From Bacillota bacterium (GTDB taxonomy: Bacteria > Bacillota > Clostridia > Saccharofermentanales > Fastidiosipilaceae): 64,000 nucleotides of DNA. The stretch is from positions 36,429 to 100,428 of the forward strand of contig JAEZWR010000031.1 of NCBI GenBank assembly GCA_023420115.1, written 5' to 3'. How positions within the stretch are numbered: position 1 is the first letter of the stretch; each line of letters begins with the position of its first letter. Under the pieces are notes generated by a model. That model did not search any database. It was not told the DNA's origin and saw nothing but the letters and a program-made list of their open reading frames with translations. Shown in pieces: positions 26,079 to 35,779 of this stretch. Both the position numbers and the translations under genes were made by a program.

Positions 26079-26140
26079 TTTAAGTGAAAAATTAAACCTT
26101 GCTTAAACCTTTAAATAAAAAGTACAAAGTGTGTAGTAGG

Positions 26141-26166
26141 AGTTTAGTTTAGTTTAGTTTAGTTAG
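26141..26166 (+). repeat. Five-base tandem repeat AGTTT
   Basis: Four copies of AGTTT and a partial copy lie 25-50 bases upstream of the next start codon. Copy number may vary by slippage and could alter promoter spacing. Confidence 0.8.
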
Positions 26167-26190
26167 TGCATAGATTTGAGGGGATAATAA

Positions 26191-26856
26191 ATGATTGACA
26201 TAAAGACTTATAAAGAAAGTTATAATCATGCCAATGTATATAGAATATCAAGTGAAGATGGAGACATTTTAGTTGATCCAGCAATTGATATCGAAGATGT
26301 TGAAGATATAGAGAGAATAAAATATATTCTTGTGACTCATGCCCACTACGACCATATTAGAACTATCGAGGACTGGGGAAAAATACCTAGTATAAAATGT
26401 ATATATGCACATAGTCTAAGCAAAGAAGTTTTTCTAGACCCCTTTGAAAATTGCAGTAGTCTTTTTATGGATTATAGGACGTTTAATGTTGACTACAAGG
26501 AAGTAAAGGACGGCGATATAATAGATTTGATGAAGAATCTTAGAATTCGTATCTATCATTTGCCAGGTCATAGCAGAGATAGCGTAGCTTTTCTTTTTCA
26601 AGAAAAAATTGAAAATGAGTACAAAAATTGTTTCTTTGTTTCTGGGGATCTAATATTTGCTGATTCTATAGGGAGATCAGATTTGCCAGGTTCAAGTCCT
26701 CAAGATTTGAGAAATAGTCTAAGACGCTTCGTTAATTTGTATGATAGTGAGAAGATTGACAAGAATTTGTATATATATCCAGGTCATTCTATTAAGACTA
26801 ATTTGGATGATGAGCTAAAGTCAAATGTTTTTTTGAGTAAAGAATTTTTATATTAA
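26191..26856 (+). CDS. Metallo-beta-lactamase fold hydrolase (glyoxalase II-like)
   Basis: 221 residues with the THAHYDHI metal motif (about 50-57), LPGHSRDSVAFLF (third His), SGDLIFADSIGRSDLPG (bridging Asp) and YPGHS (last His), a complete two-metal site. The GRSDLPG element is typical of the glyoxalase II-like / hydroxyacylglutathione hydrolase-like group often annotated in Firmicutes. The substrate is unknown; a thioester hydrolase is likely. Preceded by GAGGGG. Confidence 0.85.
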   Translation: MIDIKTYKESYNHANVYRISSEDGDILVDPAIDIEDVEDIERIKYILVTHAHYDHIRTIEDWGKIPSIKCIYAHSLSKEVFLDPFENCSSLFMDYRTFNVDYKEVKDGDIIDLMKNLRIRIYHLPGHSRDSVAFLFQEKIENEYKNCFFVSGDLIFADSIGRSDLPGSSPQDLRNSLRRFVNLYDSEKIDKNLYIYPGHSIKTNLDDELKSNVFLSKEFLY

Positions 26857-26951
26857 AGACAGTGGTTTGAGAAAATAGTGTAAGACAATAGAGTGTCAAT
26901 ATATTCTTTTGTTGAGAGTATTTATAAATAAAGATATCGTGGGGATTTTTG

Positions 26952-27413
26952 ATGATAAAAGCTAGTCTTGATAATTTAGAATCTTTGAAGATTATACCGG
27001 ATATTTATGAGCTTGTTTCAATTTTGAAGTGTATGGGGAAATTGAATTTTACTCAAACTGAGCAGTTTAATTTCAATGGAGTTATTGTTAATTATATAAG
27101 TCTCGATACCAAAGATGAGCATGAATGCAAATATGAGGCTCATAGAAAATTTGCAGATGTACATATTATCGTAGATGGCTCTGAGAGAATTAAAGTTGCT
27201 GAAGTGGATAAACTTTTGGAAATTGAAAAATATAGTGAAGAAAAAGATATTGCCTTTTTTAGTGGAGAAGAGGATTTTTGTGTTGATCTTAAAGCTAATG
27301 ATCTTCTCTTTTGTGATACCAATGATGCTCATAAGGTCGCCATATTTACAGGGGATAAAAGACAGGTCAAAAAAATTGTTTTGAAGATCCCTGTAGAATA
27401 CTACCGTAAGTGA
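26952..27413 (+). CDS. YhcH/YjgK/YiaL family protein
   Basis: 153 residues of the DUF386 cupin-like family: YISLDTKDEHECKYEAHRKFADVHIIVDGSERI (core EAHRKFADVHIIVDG) and a C-terminal HKVAI...VKKIVLKIPV. Members bind metal through conserved His/Glu and are linked to sialic acid or uronate sugar use. ATG at 26952 follows GGGGA by 6 bases; a TTG one codon earlier is less likely. No sugar catabolic genes adjoin it. Confidence 0.8.
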   Translation: MIKASLDNLESLKIIPDIYELVSILKCMGKLNFTQTEQFNFNGVIVNYISLDTKDEHECKYEAHRKFADVHIIVDGSERIKVAEVDKLLEIEKYSEEKDIAFFSGEEDFCVDLKANDLLFCDTNDAHKVAIFTGDKRQVKKIVLKIPVEYYRK

Positions 27414-27462
27414 GAATTTCGTCAGTAAATTTAGTTCATTAGTTAATAACTAAGTATCAAGA

Positions 27463-28611
27463 TTAAGATATATTTGAAATATTTTTGATTTTTTCTTTGA
27501 GCATATTATCGAGTTCTTTACTTAATTCGGGCGTTATCTTATCAAGCATATCTTGGTTGATAAGACCAAAATATTCCTCTAGCGTTAAATTGCTACGAGG
27601 TCCAAAATCTTTAGATATTTTTTGGCCAACATAGCGGTAGTGCCATGGTTCGTAGATGTAACCAGTTATATGTTCTTTATCTTTGGGATAGCGAAGAATG
27701 AAGCCATATTTATAGGCATTATTTGCGAGCCACTCCGTACTGGCTGATGGAGCGAAGCTATCAGCTCTATCATTGATATCAAAGGCAAGACCAGTTTGAT
27801 GTTCACTTTGCCCAGCCATAGAAGAACTGCGATATGCTTCGGAATTTTCTTTTAGCCAATTTTCATTAACTATTTTTTGATCTCCATAACTGCGGTATAT
27901 AGAAAAAGCGACAAGTTCAATTCCTTCTTTTGCTGCGTCATCTTTCATTTTTAAAAAAGCATTTTCTGCTTCGGAATTAATTCCAGGGGCATAATCTTGA
28001 TTTAACCAATGAAATTTAGAAACGATGGGTATACCATTTACCAAAAGTGGTGAAGATAAATCTTGGCGTCCATCCAGTGGTGAATCACTGAGCATGGCAT
28101 ATGTATTTAGGTTGTTTAGAAAAACTTTTTGTTCATCACTACAATTGAGTTCAATATTTGTAGTAGTCACATTGTAAGAATTACTAGTCAACTTAGGCAC
28201 AATATCAGTAACGGTACTTAGTTCAAGATCTTTGACGGAAAAAGGTTCAATATAAGTTCTAATTTTTTTGTTTAATGAGTCAATTTCGTTGTTTCTTTGA
28301 GAAATAATCGCTTCTTGATCCTTGAGCGTTACTGATATGGAGTTTAGTTGTTGCTGAAGCTCTGATAAATTCTTATCCTTAATTTTTAAGTCCTTTTTAT
28401 ATTCTTCAATTATTAAAAAAGATGGTAGCAAGCTTAAGCATATACCTATAAGAAGCGCTAGCAGTAGATTTAATTTATTGCCACTTTTTTTCTTAACTAT
28501 TTTTGACGAAGGTGAAGTTATAGGCTTGATATTTTCATGCCCCAAATCAACTGAATCCGAAATATAAACCCTTTTGGATTTTAATTTTTTATTCTTTGAA
28601 AATTTATTCAA
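27463..28611 (-). CDS. Membrane-anchored D-alanyl-D-alanine carboxypeptidase (VanY/LD-peptidase family)
   Basis: 382 residues: a basic cytoplasmic tail, one membrane helix (about 47-68), a coiled-coil stalk (about 70-115) and a C-terminal VanY domain. Zinc-site motifs SEHQTGLAFDIND and EPWHYRYVG are intact, so it should trim terminal D-Ala from peptidoglycan stem peptides outside the cell. The N-terminal start is uncertain: the frame opens with TTG at 28611 and no clear ribosome-binding site. Confidence 0.85.
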   Translation of the reverse strand: MNKFSKNKKLKSKRVYISDSVDLGHENIKPITSPSSKIVKKKSGNKLNLLLALLIGICLSLLPSFLIIEEYKKDLKIKDKNLSELQQQLNSISVTLKDQEAIISQRNNEIDSLNKKIRTYIEPFSVKDLELSTVTDIVPKLTSNSYNVTTTNIELNCSDEQKVFLNNLNTYAMLSDSPLDGRQDLSSPLLVNGIPIVSKFHWLNQDYAPGINSEAENAFLKMKDDAAKEGIELVAFSIYRSYGDQKIVNENWLKENSEAYRSSSMAGQSEHQTGLAFDINDRADSFAPSASTEWLANNAYKYGFILRYPKDKEHITGYIYEPWHYRYVGQKISKDFGPRSNLTLEEYFGLINQDMLDKITPELSKELDNMLKEKIKNISNIS

Positions 28612-28778
28612 AATATAATTAACCCTATCTAATAATTTTGTTCTGTAAGTATAAAAAGCTGTCTAGCTTCTTGAAATTACTATTTATAGTAAAAAGTATA
28701 ATTATTATATCTTATCTAATGCCATACAAATTTTAAACTTTGATAAATGGCACTGAACATTTATTGACATATTAAAAA

Positions 28779-28809
28779 AGAGACTTTTCATAATGAGTGA
28801 AAAGTCTCT
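28779..28809 (-). terminator. Terminator after the phosphohexomutase gene
   Basis: Stem AGAGACTTTTCA / TGAAAAGTCTCT (28779-28790 and 28798-28809); read on the minus strand it is followed by T6. Confidence 0.85.
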
Positions 28810-28851
28810 CAACATAGAAAAACTAGTCTGATTTTGAATGCTATTTATAAA

Positions 28852-30804
28852 CTATTTCAATCTAGCTGTAACAACCTTTTCTAGTTCATCAAGAAGTTCA
28901 TTGGCTTCTTTTTTAGATTTGCCAACAGTATATAAGTAAAATTTTATTTTTGGTTCTGTTCCAGAGGGTCTGAGTGCGAAGAAAATACCATCTTCGTAGA
29001 AGTAACGGAGAGCATTTTGTTTGAATTCATCAATTCTTTCTTCATGGTCAAGGACTATGTCATTTTCAACTTTCTTGTATACTTTTCTACTTAGATCTGA
29101 ATAATCTTCGAGTATAGTTAGTTTATGAGAAGCGATATCCTGTATAGGTGAGCTTCTAAATTCAATCATTTTCTGCTTGATAAACTCTTGACCTTCGAGA
29201 CCTTCCTTTTCAATTTGAATGGGTCTACTTGCATGATATAAAAGAGCTTCGCTAAGTTCTATATATCTATCATATAGAGTCTTCCCTTGTTTATGCATAC
29301 GCAGAGCTGCTTTTAACATGTAACAAGCTGTTCTTAGTCCATCTTTATCACGGACACTATCACCTAATGCGAAACCGATACTTTCTTCAAAGCCCATAAT
29401 ATATTCACGTTTAGGTTCGCTGTCTTCGAGAAATAGACGACGTTTGCCACAGATGTTTTTGAATCCAGTTAGAGATTCACATAGTTCTATTCCTTTTGAA
29501 TCTGCAACGGCCGCAGCAAAGAAATCGCTGACAATTGACTTAACTAGAACGGGTCTTTGGGGCATTAAGTTATTTGTATTTAGATAATCGGCATAGTAGT
29601 CAATTAGTAGAGCCGCTGTGTCATTGCCAGTCATCATAACAAAATTAGAATTTTCATCCGGAAGCATTAGGGCGAATCTGTCAGCATCAGGATCCGTAGC
29701 TAGTGCTATATGGCAGTGATTATCTTCAGCCACTTTTTTTAACTTAGCTAGAGTTTCTTCATATTCTGGATTTGGTCTGGGGATATCAGTAAAATCTGGG
29801 TCTGGATTGAGCTCGCTGGTCACTGTAAACACATTTTTATATCCAAGGGATTCAAATAGTGGAAGTATGAATTTTGCACCTACACCATGAACTGGTGTAT
29901 ATGCGATTCTAAGTTCATCTTCTTGACCTTCAGGACGCAATTCATCTCTAATTGCATCGAAGTAAGAATCATAATGCTCTTGTTTAATTACCTCTATAAG
30001 ACCAGACTTTTTGAAACTGTCGAAGTTTGCTTCGTGGAATGAGGACTTGAGTACTTCTTCCATATGTTGAGCAACCTTTCCAGCCATTATCTCATCAGAT
30101 TGAATCCCATCTTCAGCATAAAGCTTCATGCCATTGTATTCACCTGTGTTATGTGATGCGGTCAGCATAAGACCACAAAGAGCATTAAAAGGTCTTACGA
30201 GATAGGCGATCAGTGGAGTTGGGCAGTAATCTGGACTTACATATACTTTAAATCCATTGGCTGCTAAAGTGGCTGCAACAGTTTGGCAAAACTCGCGGGA
30301 ATTATGTCTTGCGTCATGACCAATAACTATGGGACGAGACTCACAATCCTGTTTAGAAAAATCTCCTTTAAGGGTCATAGCTAGAGCTTCTGCTGCTACC
30401 ATTAGCATATATTTATTCATTCGGTTGTATCCAGCCCCCATAGTAGAGCGAAGCCCAGCTGTGCCAAATTGGAGAGAAGATGAATATGCTTGTTTAAGAT
30501 GACTTAGTGCTACTTGAAAATCTTCTATCTTATTTTTTTCAGTTTTGTTTGTAAGAAGAAAAGCTTGCTCTGAGAAATTCGATAATTCATTTAAAAGTTC
30601 TAACAACTTATTATTTAATTCTTCCTCAGGTAATATTATTAACTCTTCAAAGGTTGGGAATGTTACAGGTTTGTCCTGTAAAAACTGGTATAAACTATTT
30701 AAATTCTTAAGTTCTTCTACGGCCATTAATCTCTCGTCTCTGGGAATTTGTGAATCAAGTATCCAACGAGATAAATTCTGGGCTGTTAAATGTATAATAT
30801 TCAT
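28852..30804 (-). CDS. Phosphoglucomutase/phosphomannomutase
   Basis: 650 residues, alpha-D-phosphohexomutase superfamily. Catalytic serine motif TASHNTGEYNG (about 215-225), metal loop DPDADRFAL (about 370), sugar-binding GFEESIGFALGD and the phosphate-binding RPSGTEPKIKFY near the C-terminus are all present. It interconverts hexose 1- and 6-phosphates, feeding cell-wall and polysaccharide precursors. The length is greater than the 450-580 typical, owing to an N-terminal helical extension of about 100 residues, seen also in Clostridia/Lactobacillales homologues. Confidence 0.93.
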   Translation of the reverse strand: MNIIHLTAQNLSRWILDSQIPRDERLMAVEELKNLNSLYQFLQDKPVTFPTFEELIILPEEELNNKLLELLNELSNFSEQAFLLTNKTEKNKIEDFQVALSHLKQAYSSSLQFGTAGLRSTMGAGYNRMNKYMLMVAAEALAMTLKGDFSKQDCESRPIVIGHDARHNSREFCQTVAATLAANGFKVYVSPDYCPTPLIAYLVRPFNALCGLMLTASHNTGEYNGMKLYAEDGIQSDEIMAGKVAQHMEEVLKSSFHEANFDSFKKSGLIEVIKQEHYDSYFDAIRDELRPEGQEDELRIAYTPVHGVGAKFILPLFESLGYKNVFTVTSELNPDPDFTDIPRPNPEYEETLAKLKKVAEDNHCHIALATDPDADRFALMLPDENSNFVMMTGNDTAALLIDYYADYLNTNNLMPQRPVLVKSIVSDFFAAAVADSKGIELCESLTGFKNICGKRRLFLEDSEPKREYIMGFEESIGFALGDSVRDKDGLRTACYMLKAALRMHKQGKTLYDRYIELSEALLYHASRPIQIEKEGLEGQEFIKQKMIEFRSSPIQDIASHKLTILEDYSDLSRKVYKKVENDIVLDHEERIDEFKQNALRYFYEDGIFFALRPSGTEPKIKFYLYTVGKSKKEANELLDELEKVVTARLK

Positions 30805-30949
30805 AATTATTAATCTCCTGTCGTTGATTGATTTTGACTGACAGCAATAGTATAAAGTTTATTGTTGTACATTGTTTATACTTTATAAAGAGCCTGAGTC
30901 ACTAATCTGATTATGCTTGAATTATACACGATAGAAGACGAAAATTTAT

Positions 30950-30971
30950 ATTAATTAATCGATTAATTAAT
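30950..30971. promoter_or_regulatory. 22-bp perfect palindrome in a divergent intergenic region
   Basis: Two 11-base arms meeting at TCGA form a perfect palindrome (half-arm TTAATTAATC). It lies midway between the minus-strand phosphohexomutase gene and the plus-strand metallohydrolase gene. It could bind a dimeric regulator; AT-richness makes chance possible. Confidence 0.35.
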
Positions 30972-31095
30972 TGAGTTTTGCTACACATCAGAATAACCAT
31001 TACTCTTGGTATAAATTATGCATAAGATATGAATGTGTATTTTAGTTTTAGATATATCAATATATATTTTTCAAAGTTGATTTTTGGGAGGGCAT

Positions 31096-31917
31096 ATGTC
31101 AGCTATTTGTCAACAGGATCCTGATAAATTAAATATTTCAAGACCGATAATTAGATTCATGAATCACAGTGGCTTCATTATTTCATGTGAGACTGTTGTT
31201 TTGGTAATTGATTACTACACAGATCCGGAGGCTTCTTTGGCACCATATATAGATGGTGATAAGAGACTGGTGTATTTAGTTAGTCACTCACACTATGACC
31301 ACTGGAATCCAGATATACTTCAGTGGAAATCAAATCTTGAATCTATATATCTACTTGATGATACTTGTAAGGAATATTTTAATATCAATCCTTTTGAATT
31401 AAAGAATAAAAAGATTAAATTTATTAGACCATATAATGATATTAACGAAATTCAAAGTCTTAATTTACCCTTTGAATATTTCAAGGTTTTTGCATCTACG
31501 GATAGTGGCTCAAGCATTTTCTTTAAAATTGATGGAGTGTCATTTTTTCATGCAGGCGACTTAAACAATTGGGATTGGAAGGATGAGGACAGTCCTAAAA
31601 TGGAGAAAGATTACAGAGATGAGCTCAAGAAGTTGAAACTATATTTGAATGAAATTGGTGAAAAAATTGATTTTGCCTTTGTTCCAGTTGATGGTAGACT
31701 CCTTGATAGAGCTCTTTCAGGGGCGGAAATATTTATTGATGAATTTAAACCTAAGTTTTTGATTCCGATACATTTAAATGGGGGCTTGGATAATCCTTCG
31801 CGTTTGGCTAAGAGTGAATATGGGAAGATGAGTAGAATTATCAATTTACAAAGACCAGGAGATCAGGTGGATTCTAAAGGGCTGCGGATCCCTCCATGTC
31901 TAAAGGAAATTTATTAA
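31096..31917 (+). CDS. Metallo-beta-lactamase fold protein (UlaG/MBL superfamily)
   Basis: 273 residues. The SHSHYDHW motif (about 63-70) and AGDLNNWDWKDED (bridging Asp) and IPIHLNGG (last His) mark an MBL-fold hydrolase close to the UlaG/RNase-Z-like 'MBL fold metallo-hydrolase' group. ATG at 31096 is preferred, with GGGAGGG just upstream; TTG at 31084 overlaps that site. Substrate unknown. Confidence 0.8.
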   Translation: MSAICQQDPDKLNISRPIIRFMNHSGFIISCETVVLVIDYYTDPEASLAPYIDGDKRLVYLVSHSHYDHWNPDILQWKSNLESIYLLDDTCKEYFNINPFELKNKKIKFIRPYNDINEIQSLNLPFEYFKVFASTDSGSSIFFKIDGVSFFHAGDLNNWDWKDEDSPKMEKDYRDELKKLKLYLNEIGEKIDFAFVPVDGRLLDRALSGAEIFIDEFKPKFLIPIHLNGGLDNPSRLAKSEYGKMSRIINLQRPGDQVDSKGLRIPPCLKEIY

Positions 31918-32070
31918 TTTAATCATTTTATTCTTAGGCATATAATAGTAAAATTATAGATTGCGTGATAAGAACCTATTTTTATAAAATCATAGATAAA
32001 AAATGGGAATATGCATTAATCGTACTTAATGGTAGAACACAGTTTCTTTTTAATATAGGTGGATAAATAT

Positions 32071-34311
32071 ATGTCAGTGCAGAAAGTCTTTGCCTGTTCG
32101 TACCCCGCTATTCTTATACCTCATATTGGACAGGGTGACGAGAATAAAATAGTTGATATAAAAATTGCTTACGAAAGAATGGCTGAAGAAATTAAGAGAT
32201 TAGAGGCAGAAATAATTGTCTTTATTAGTCCGCTTGCACCATCTATTACTAATAAGTTTTATGTATCATCTCTTGGACAGGCAGACTTTTCATTCCGCAA
32301 ATTTAAGCAAGCTGATATTAAATTAACTTGTAGATATGATGAGGCTTTTTCAGACCAGCTAAAAAGAGCATGTAGCCAAAATGACATTGAAACTTTTTCC
32401 TTGCCTTGCTTCAATTCGGATATGGATGAAGCTATGGCAATTCCACTTTGGTACATTCAAAGAAAATATAGAGACTTTAAGGTGGTCAGAATAGGCCTGT
32501 CTTTAGATACATTCAAGAAGCATGAAGATCTTGGCAGACAGATTAGTAAAATTGCTGATTTTATGGAAAAAAGAGTGGTTGTTGTAGCTCTTGCTCAGTT
32601 AGCTAATCACAGAGTGGATAGTACAAATAACAAGTCCCTTCCCGAAGCTGCTAGATTCGATGCTGAAATATGTCGTATATTTAAGTTGGCTGAATTGAAA
32701 AAATTGAAATATTTAGATCCTAAATTTTGTTTGTCTTCGTCAGGGACAGATGTGAGATCTTTTATTATCGCGTCAGGAGTTTTATCTCAGTATGAATATA
32801 CTTCCATTTTGGACGGATATCAAACAGGTTTTGGTCAAGGATATATATTTGCTTCATTCACACCTAATAAGATGAACAAATTTGAGGAATTGGATACTGC
32901 TAAATCCAATACTAATCTAGAAATAGAATTACGAGGGGCAAATATAGCTGATAGCAGTAGTATAAGCGAAAAAAACAAAAATACACTTTCTAGTGAAAAA
33001 GCTACCTTAAAAAAAGAACGTAAGCTGGAGCTTTCGTTAGCCGCAGATAAAGAAAAAGAAAGAGAAGAATTTCATAATTCATATAATGAACAAGCTGATA
33101 TTAGTTATGATCAGGGAACAAGTATTTCAAGTGGAGACTTTGCTTCTTCTCATAGCTCGGATGAGCTTTTGGAAAATAGCAATATTTTGAATGACCGTGG
33201 TGATTTAAGTAATATTTCACAGAAGCAAGAGACAGTTGTTGAGAAGAGATTGCTGGAGCTTGCTGATACTAAAATAGAAAAGGAATTCATCCCTGTTTGT
33301 CAGTCTTTGCTTCGTAATGATATGAGCTTCCGTTCAGAGTATGAGAATAGGTTTGTTAAGAAAAATTCTAAGGCACAAGTTGTAGTAGAAAGTGAATTAA
33401 AGGCCGATAAATCAACAAAGGAATTCGGCGATACTCAAACAAAAAAAGATGATGAGTCTGAGAATAAAGAAATTGCTGATATCAACAAGATAAATAAAGA
33501 TACAAAGATAGAGGCGAATGGAGATGATCTTAGAGCATCTGATTCACAGAGCATTGTATCTAAGAAACAAGAGATGGATGTAAATGATAAAAAGGCATCC
33601 GATTTAGATAAATCTCTTGCTGATAATAATAGAGTAAGTGAAAAGAGTTTAGAGAGAGAAAAAGAAACTAAAAATAATTCACTTAGCACTGATGATAAAT
33701 TAGCAAAATCGTCGGAACAAGCTTCGGTAAAAGAAGCAAGTGAAGATCGTACAAATAAAATAAAAGATGCCAGAGCTAATATTTTTACATTGCCACTTAA
33801 GACCGATCCCTATGTAGAGTTAGCTATATTTGCGATAAGATACTACGTTCAGTATGACAAGGTTGCACCTATGCCTAAAAAAGTACCAGAGAATATGCTG
33901 AACAATAGAGCTGCTTGTTTTGTATCTGTATATCTTCATGAACAACTGATGGGTTGTATCGGAACTCTGGAACCAAGGCGTGATAATATTGCAGAAGAAA
34001 TAATTTATAATTCTTTGGCAGCATGTAAAAATGACCAGCGTTTCAGTATTAAGAATTTAACTGATGCAAGAAAATTGAGGGCAACGGTAGATATTTTAGG
34101 CCAAACCGAAGCAGTTACGAATCTTGGCCAGCTTGATCCACAAAAGTATGGGATTGTCGTATATAAAGGTGAGCGCAAGGCGCTTTTGCTCCCCAGACTC
34201 GCGGGTGTTAATACGATTGAAGAACAGCTAGGTATCGCTGCAGCCAAGGCGGGAGTGGATGTAAGAAAAATTGAGAGAGTTGATAGGTTTACGGTAGAAA
34301 GACATATGTAG
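32071..34311 (+). CDS. MEMO/extradiol-dioxygenase-like and AMMECR1 fusion protein
   Basis: 746 residues in three parts: residues 1-270 LigB/MEMO-type fold; residues 270-570 low-complexity, Lys/Glu/Ser/Asp-rich, probably disordered; residues 575-746 a good AMMECR1 domain (FVSVYLHEQLMGCIGTLEP, RKLRATVDILG, GERKALLLPRL). Fusions of this kind are known in the AmmeMemoRadiSam system, whose third partner is a radical SAM protein; none is in the window. In the first domain the usual ISPHGP reads ISPLAP, the usual DHG reads DEA, and SGDLSH reads ALAQLANH, so the metal site seems lost. ATG at 32071 is 8 bases after AGGTGG. Confidence 0.8.
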   Translation: MSVQKVFACSYPAILIPHIGQGDENKIVDIKIAYERMAEEIKRLEAEIIVFISPLAPSITNKFYVSSLGQADFSFRKFKQADIKLTCRYDEAFSDQLKRACSQNDIETFSLPCFNSDMDEAMAIPLWYIQRKYRDFKVVRIGLSLDTFKKHEDLGRQISKIADFMEKRVVVVALAQLANHRVDSTNNKSLPEAARFDAEICRIFKLAELKKLKYLDPKFCLSSSGTDVRSFIIASGVLSQYEYTSILDGYQTGFGQGYIFASFTPNKMNKFEELDTAKSNTNLEIELRGANIADSSSISEKNKNTLSSEKATLKKERKLELSLAADKEKEREEFHNSYNEQADISYDQGTSISSGDFASSHSSDELLENSNILNDRGDLSNISQKQETVVEKRLLELADTKIEKEFIPVCQSLLRNDMSFRSEYENRFVKKNSKAQVVVESELKADKSTKEFGDTQTKKDDESENKEIADINKINKDTKIEANGDDLRASDSQSIVSKKQEMDVNDKKASDLDKSLADNNRVSEKSLEREKETKNNSLSTDDKLAKSSEQASVKEASEDRTNKIKDARANIFTLPLKTDPYVELAIFAIRYYVQYDKVAPMPKKVPENMLNNRAACFVSVYLHEQLMGCIGTLEPRRDNIAEEIIYNSLAACKNDQRFSIKNLTDARKLRATVDILGQTEAVTNLGQLDPQKYGIVVYKGERKALLLPRLAGVNTIEEQLGIAAAKAGVDVRKIERVDRFTVERHM

Positions 34312-34491
34312 TTGGGTTTTAAATAATTACAATTCCAACATTATTAATATATTGATTTTGTTTAACTGACATTGATTAGCTATAAATTATAAATTGTCAT
34401 AAGAGTATGCGATGAAAATATCATTTTATTGAGATTACGGAATAATATTTTCCTATTTAATGTTTGATTAGATAATAAGGAGACGATATAG

Positions 34492-35649
34492 ATGAGTAGA
34501 TATTTTTTTACATCAGAGGCCGTTTGTGAGGGGCATCCAGATAAGGTTTGCGATCAAATTTCAGATGCTATTTTAGATAAACTTTTGGAACAAGACCCAG
34601 ATGCACGTTGTGCTTGTGAGGTGACAGTAGATCCCAGTCAGGTTCATATTATGGGTGAAATAAGTACAAAGGCTGAGATCGATTACAAAGAAGTAGCTAG
34701 AGAAGTAATAAGAGATATTGGTTACACTGATGAAAGTCTTGGATTTTCTGATAAAACTAATATAACTTTGAGTATCAATAGACAGTCTGCTGATATTGCA
34801 ATGGGTGTAGATAAAGTAAATGAAGAAGATCAGGGTGCAGGTGATCAGGGCATAATGTTTGGCTATGCCTGTGACGAGACAGATTGTAAAATGCCACTTG
34901 CTATATATCTTGCTCATAGGCTTATGGAAGAGCTTACGCGACTTAGAAAATCAGGAGATTTGCCCTATCTTAGGCCAGATGGCAAGGGGCAAGTAACAAT
35001 AGAATATGTAGATGGTGTACCTAGTCGCGTGGATGCGGTCGTAATTTCGGCTCAACATAGCGAGTCTACAGATTTGAATACTTTAAGAAAAGATATAGAA
35101 GATAAATTAATAAGAAAAGTTATACCAGCAGAGTATCTTGACGAGAGAAGTAGATTTTTTATTAATCCTACAGGACGTTTTGTTATAGGAGGACCAGCCG
35201 GGGATACAGGCCTTACTGGAAGAAAGATTATTTGTGATACTTATGGTGGATATGCTAGGCATGGCGGAGGCGCTTTTTCAGGTAAAGACGCTTCGAAAGT
35301 GGATAGATCTGCTGCTTATATGACGCGTTATCTTGCCAAGGCTGTAGTTACTGCGGGACTAGCATCAAAGTGTGAATTTCAACTTAGCTATGCGATTGGA
35401 ATTTCTGATCCAACATCAGTTTTTGTCGATTGTTTTGGAACTGAAAAAGTAGCGGTAGAAAAAATTGCGAAATTTATACAGGCAAATTTTAATCTCAGAC
35501 CGTATGCTATAACCAAATTCCTAAATTTAAAAAAGGCTCAATTTAGGGCTACCTCTAATAATGGGCATTTTGGCAAAGAGAATTTTGGCTTCGCATGGGA
35601 AAATGTTCTCGCTGAGGATATTCAGAAATTGAGAACTTTACTTGATTGA
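34492..35649 (+). CDS. metK: S-adenosylmethionine synthetase
   Basis: 385 residues, full length: FFTSEAVCEGHPDKVCDQISDAILD (core EGHPDKVCDQ) at the start, GAGDQGIMFGYA in the middle, and GGAFSGKDASKVDRSAAY in the C-terminal half. It makes SAM from methionine and ATP. ATG is preceded by AAGGAG. The 180-base upstream region shows no SAM riboswitch that I can recognise. Confidence 0.96.
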   Translation: MSRYFFTSEAVCEGHPDKVCDQISDAILDKLLEQDPDARCACEVTVDPSQVHIMGEISTKAEIDYKEVAREVIRDIGYTDESLGFSDKTNITLSINRQSADIAMGVDKVNEEDQGAGDQGIMFGYACDETDCKMPLAIYLAHRLMEELTRLRKSGDLPYLRPDGKGQVTIEYVDGVPSRVDAVVISAQHSESTDLNTLRKDIEDKLIRKVIPAEYLDERSRFFINPTGRFVIGGPAGDTGLTGRKIICDTYGGYARHGGGAFSGKDASKVDRSAAYMTRYLAKAVVTAGLASKCEFQLSYAIGISDPTSVFVDCFGTEKVAVEKIAKFIQANFNLRPYAITKFLNLKKAQFRATSNNGHFGKENFGFAWENVLAEDIQKLRTLLD

Positions 35650-35779
35650 CTACTAGTTTGAACTTTAGTATGAATGATAATTTAATTAGATAATTATGTT
35701 TCTTGCATTTTTATATATTTATTTTGCCAATGTGCATAATATATTAGAATTGACATGATTAGTTATATGTGGAGGGTGT

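Noticed and set aside
34312..34491. Possible SAM riboswitch before metK
   Set aside because: No SAM-I core or terminator pair could be found in the 180 bases.
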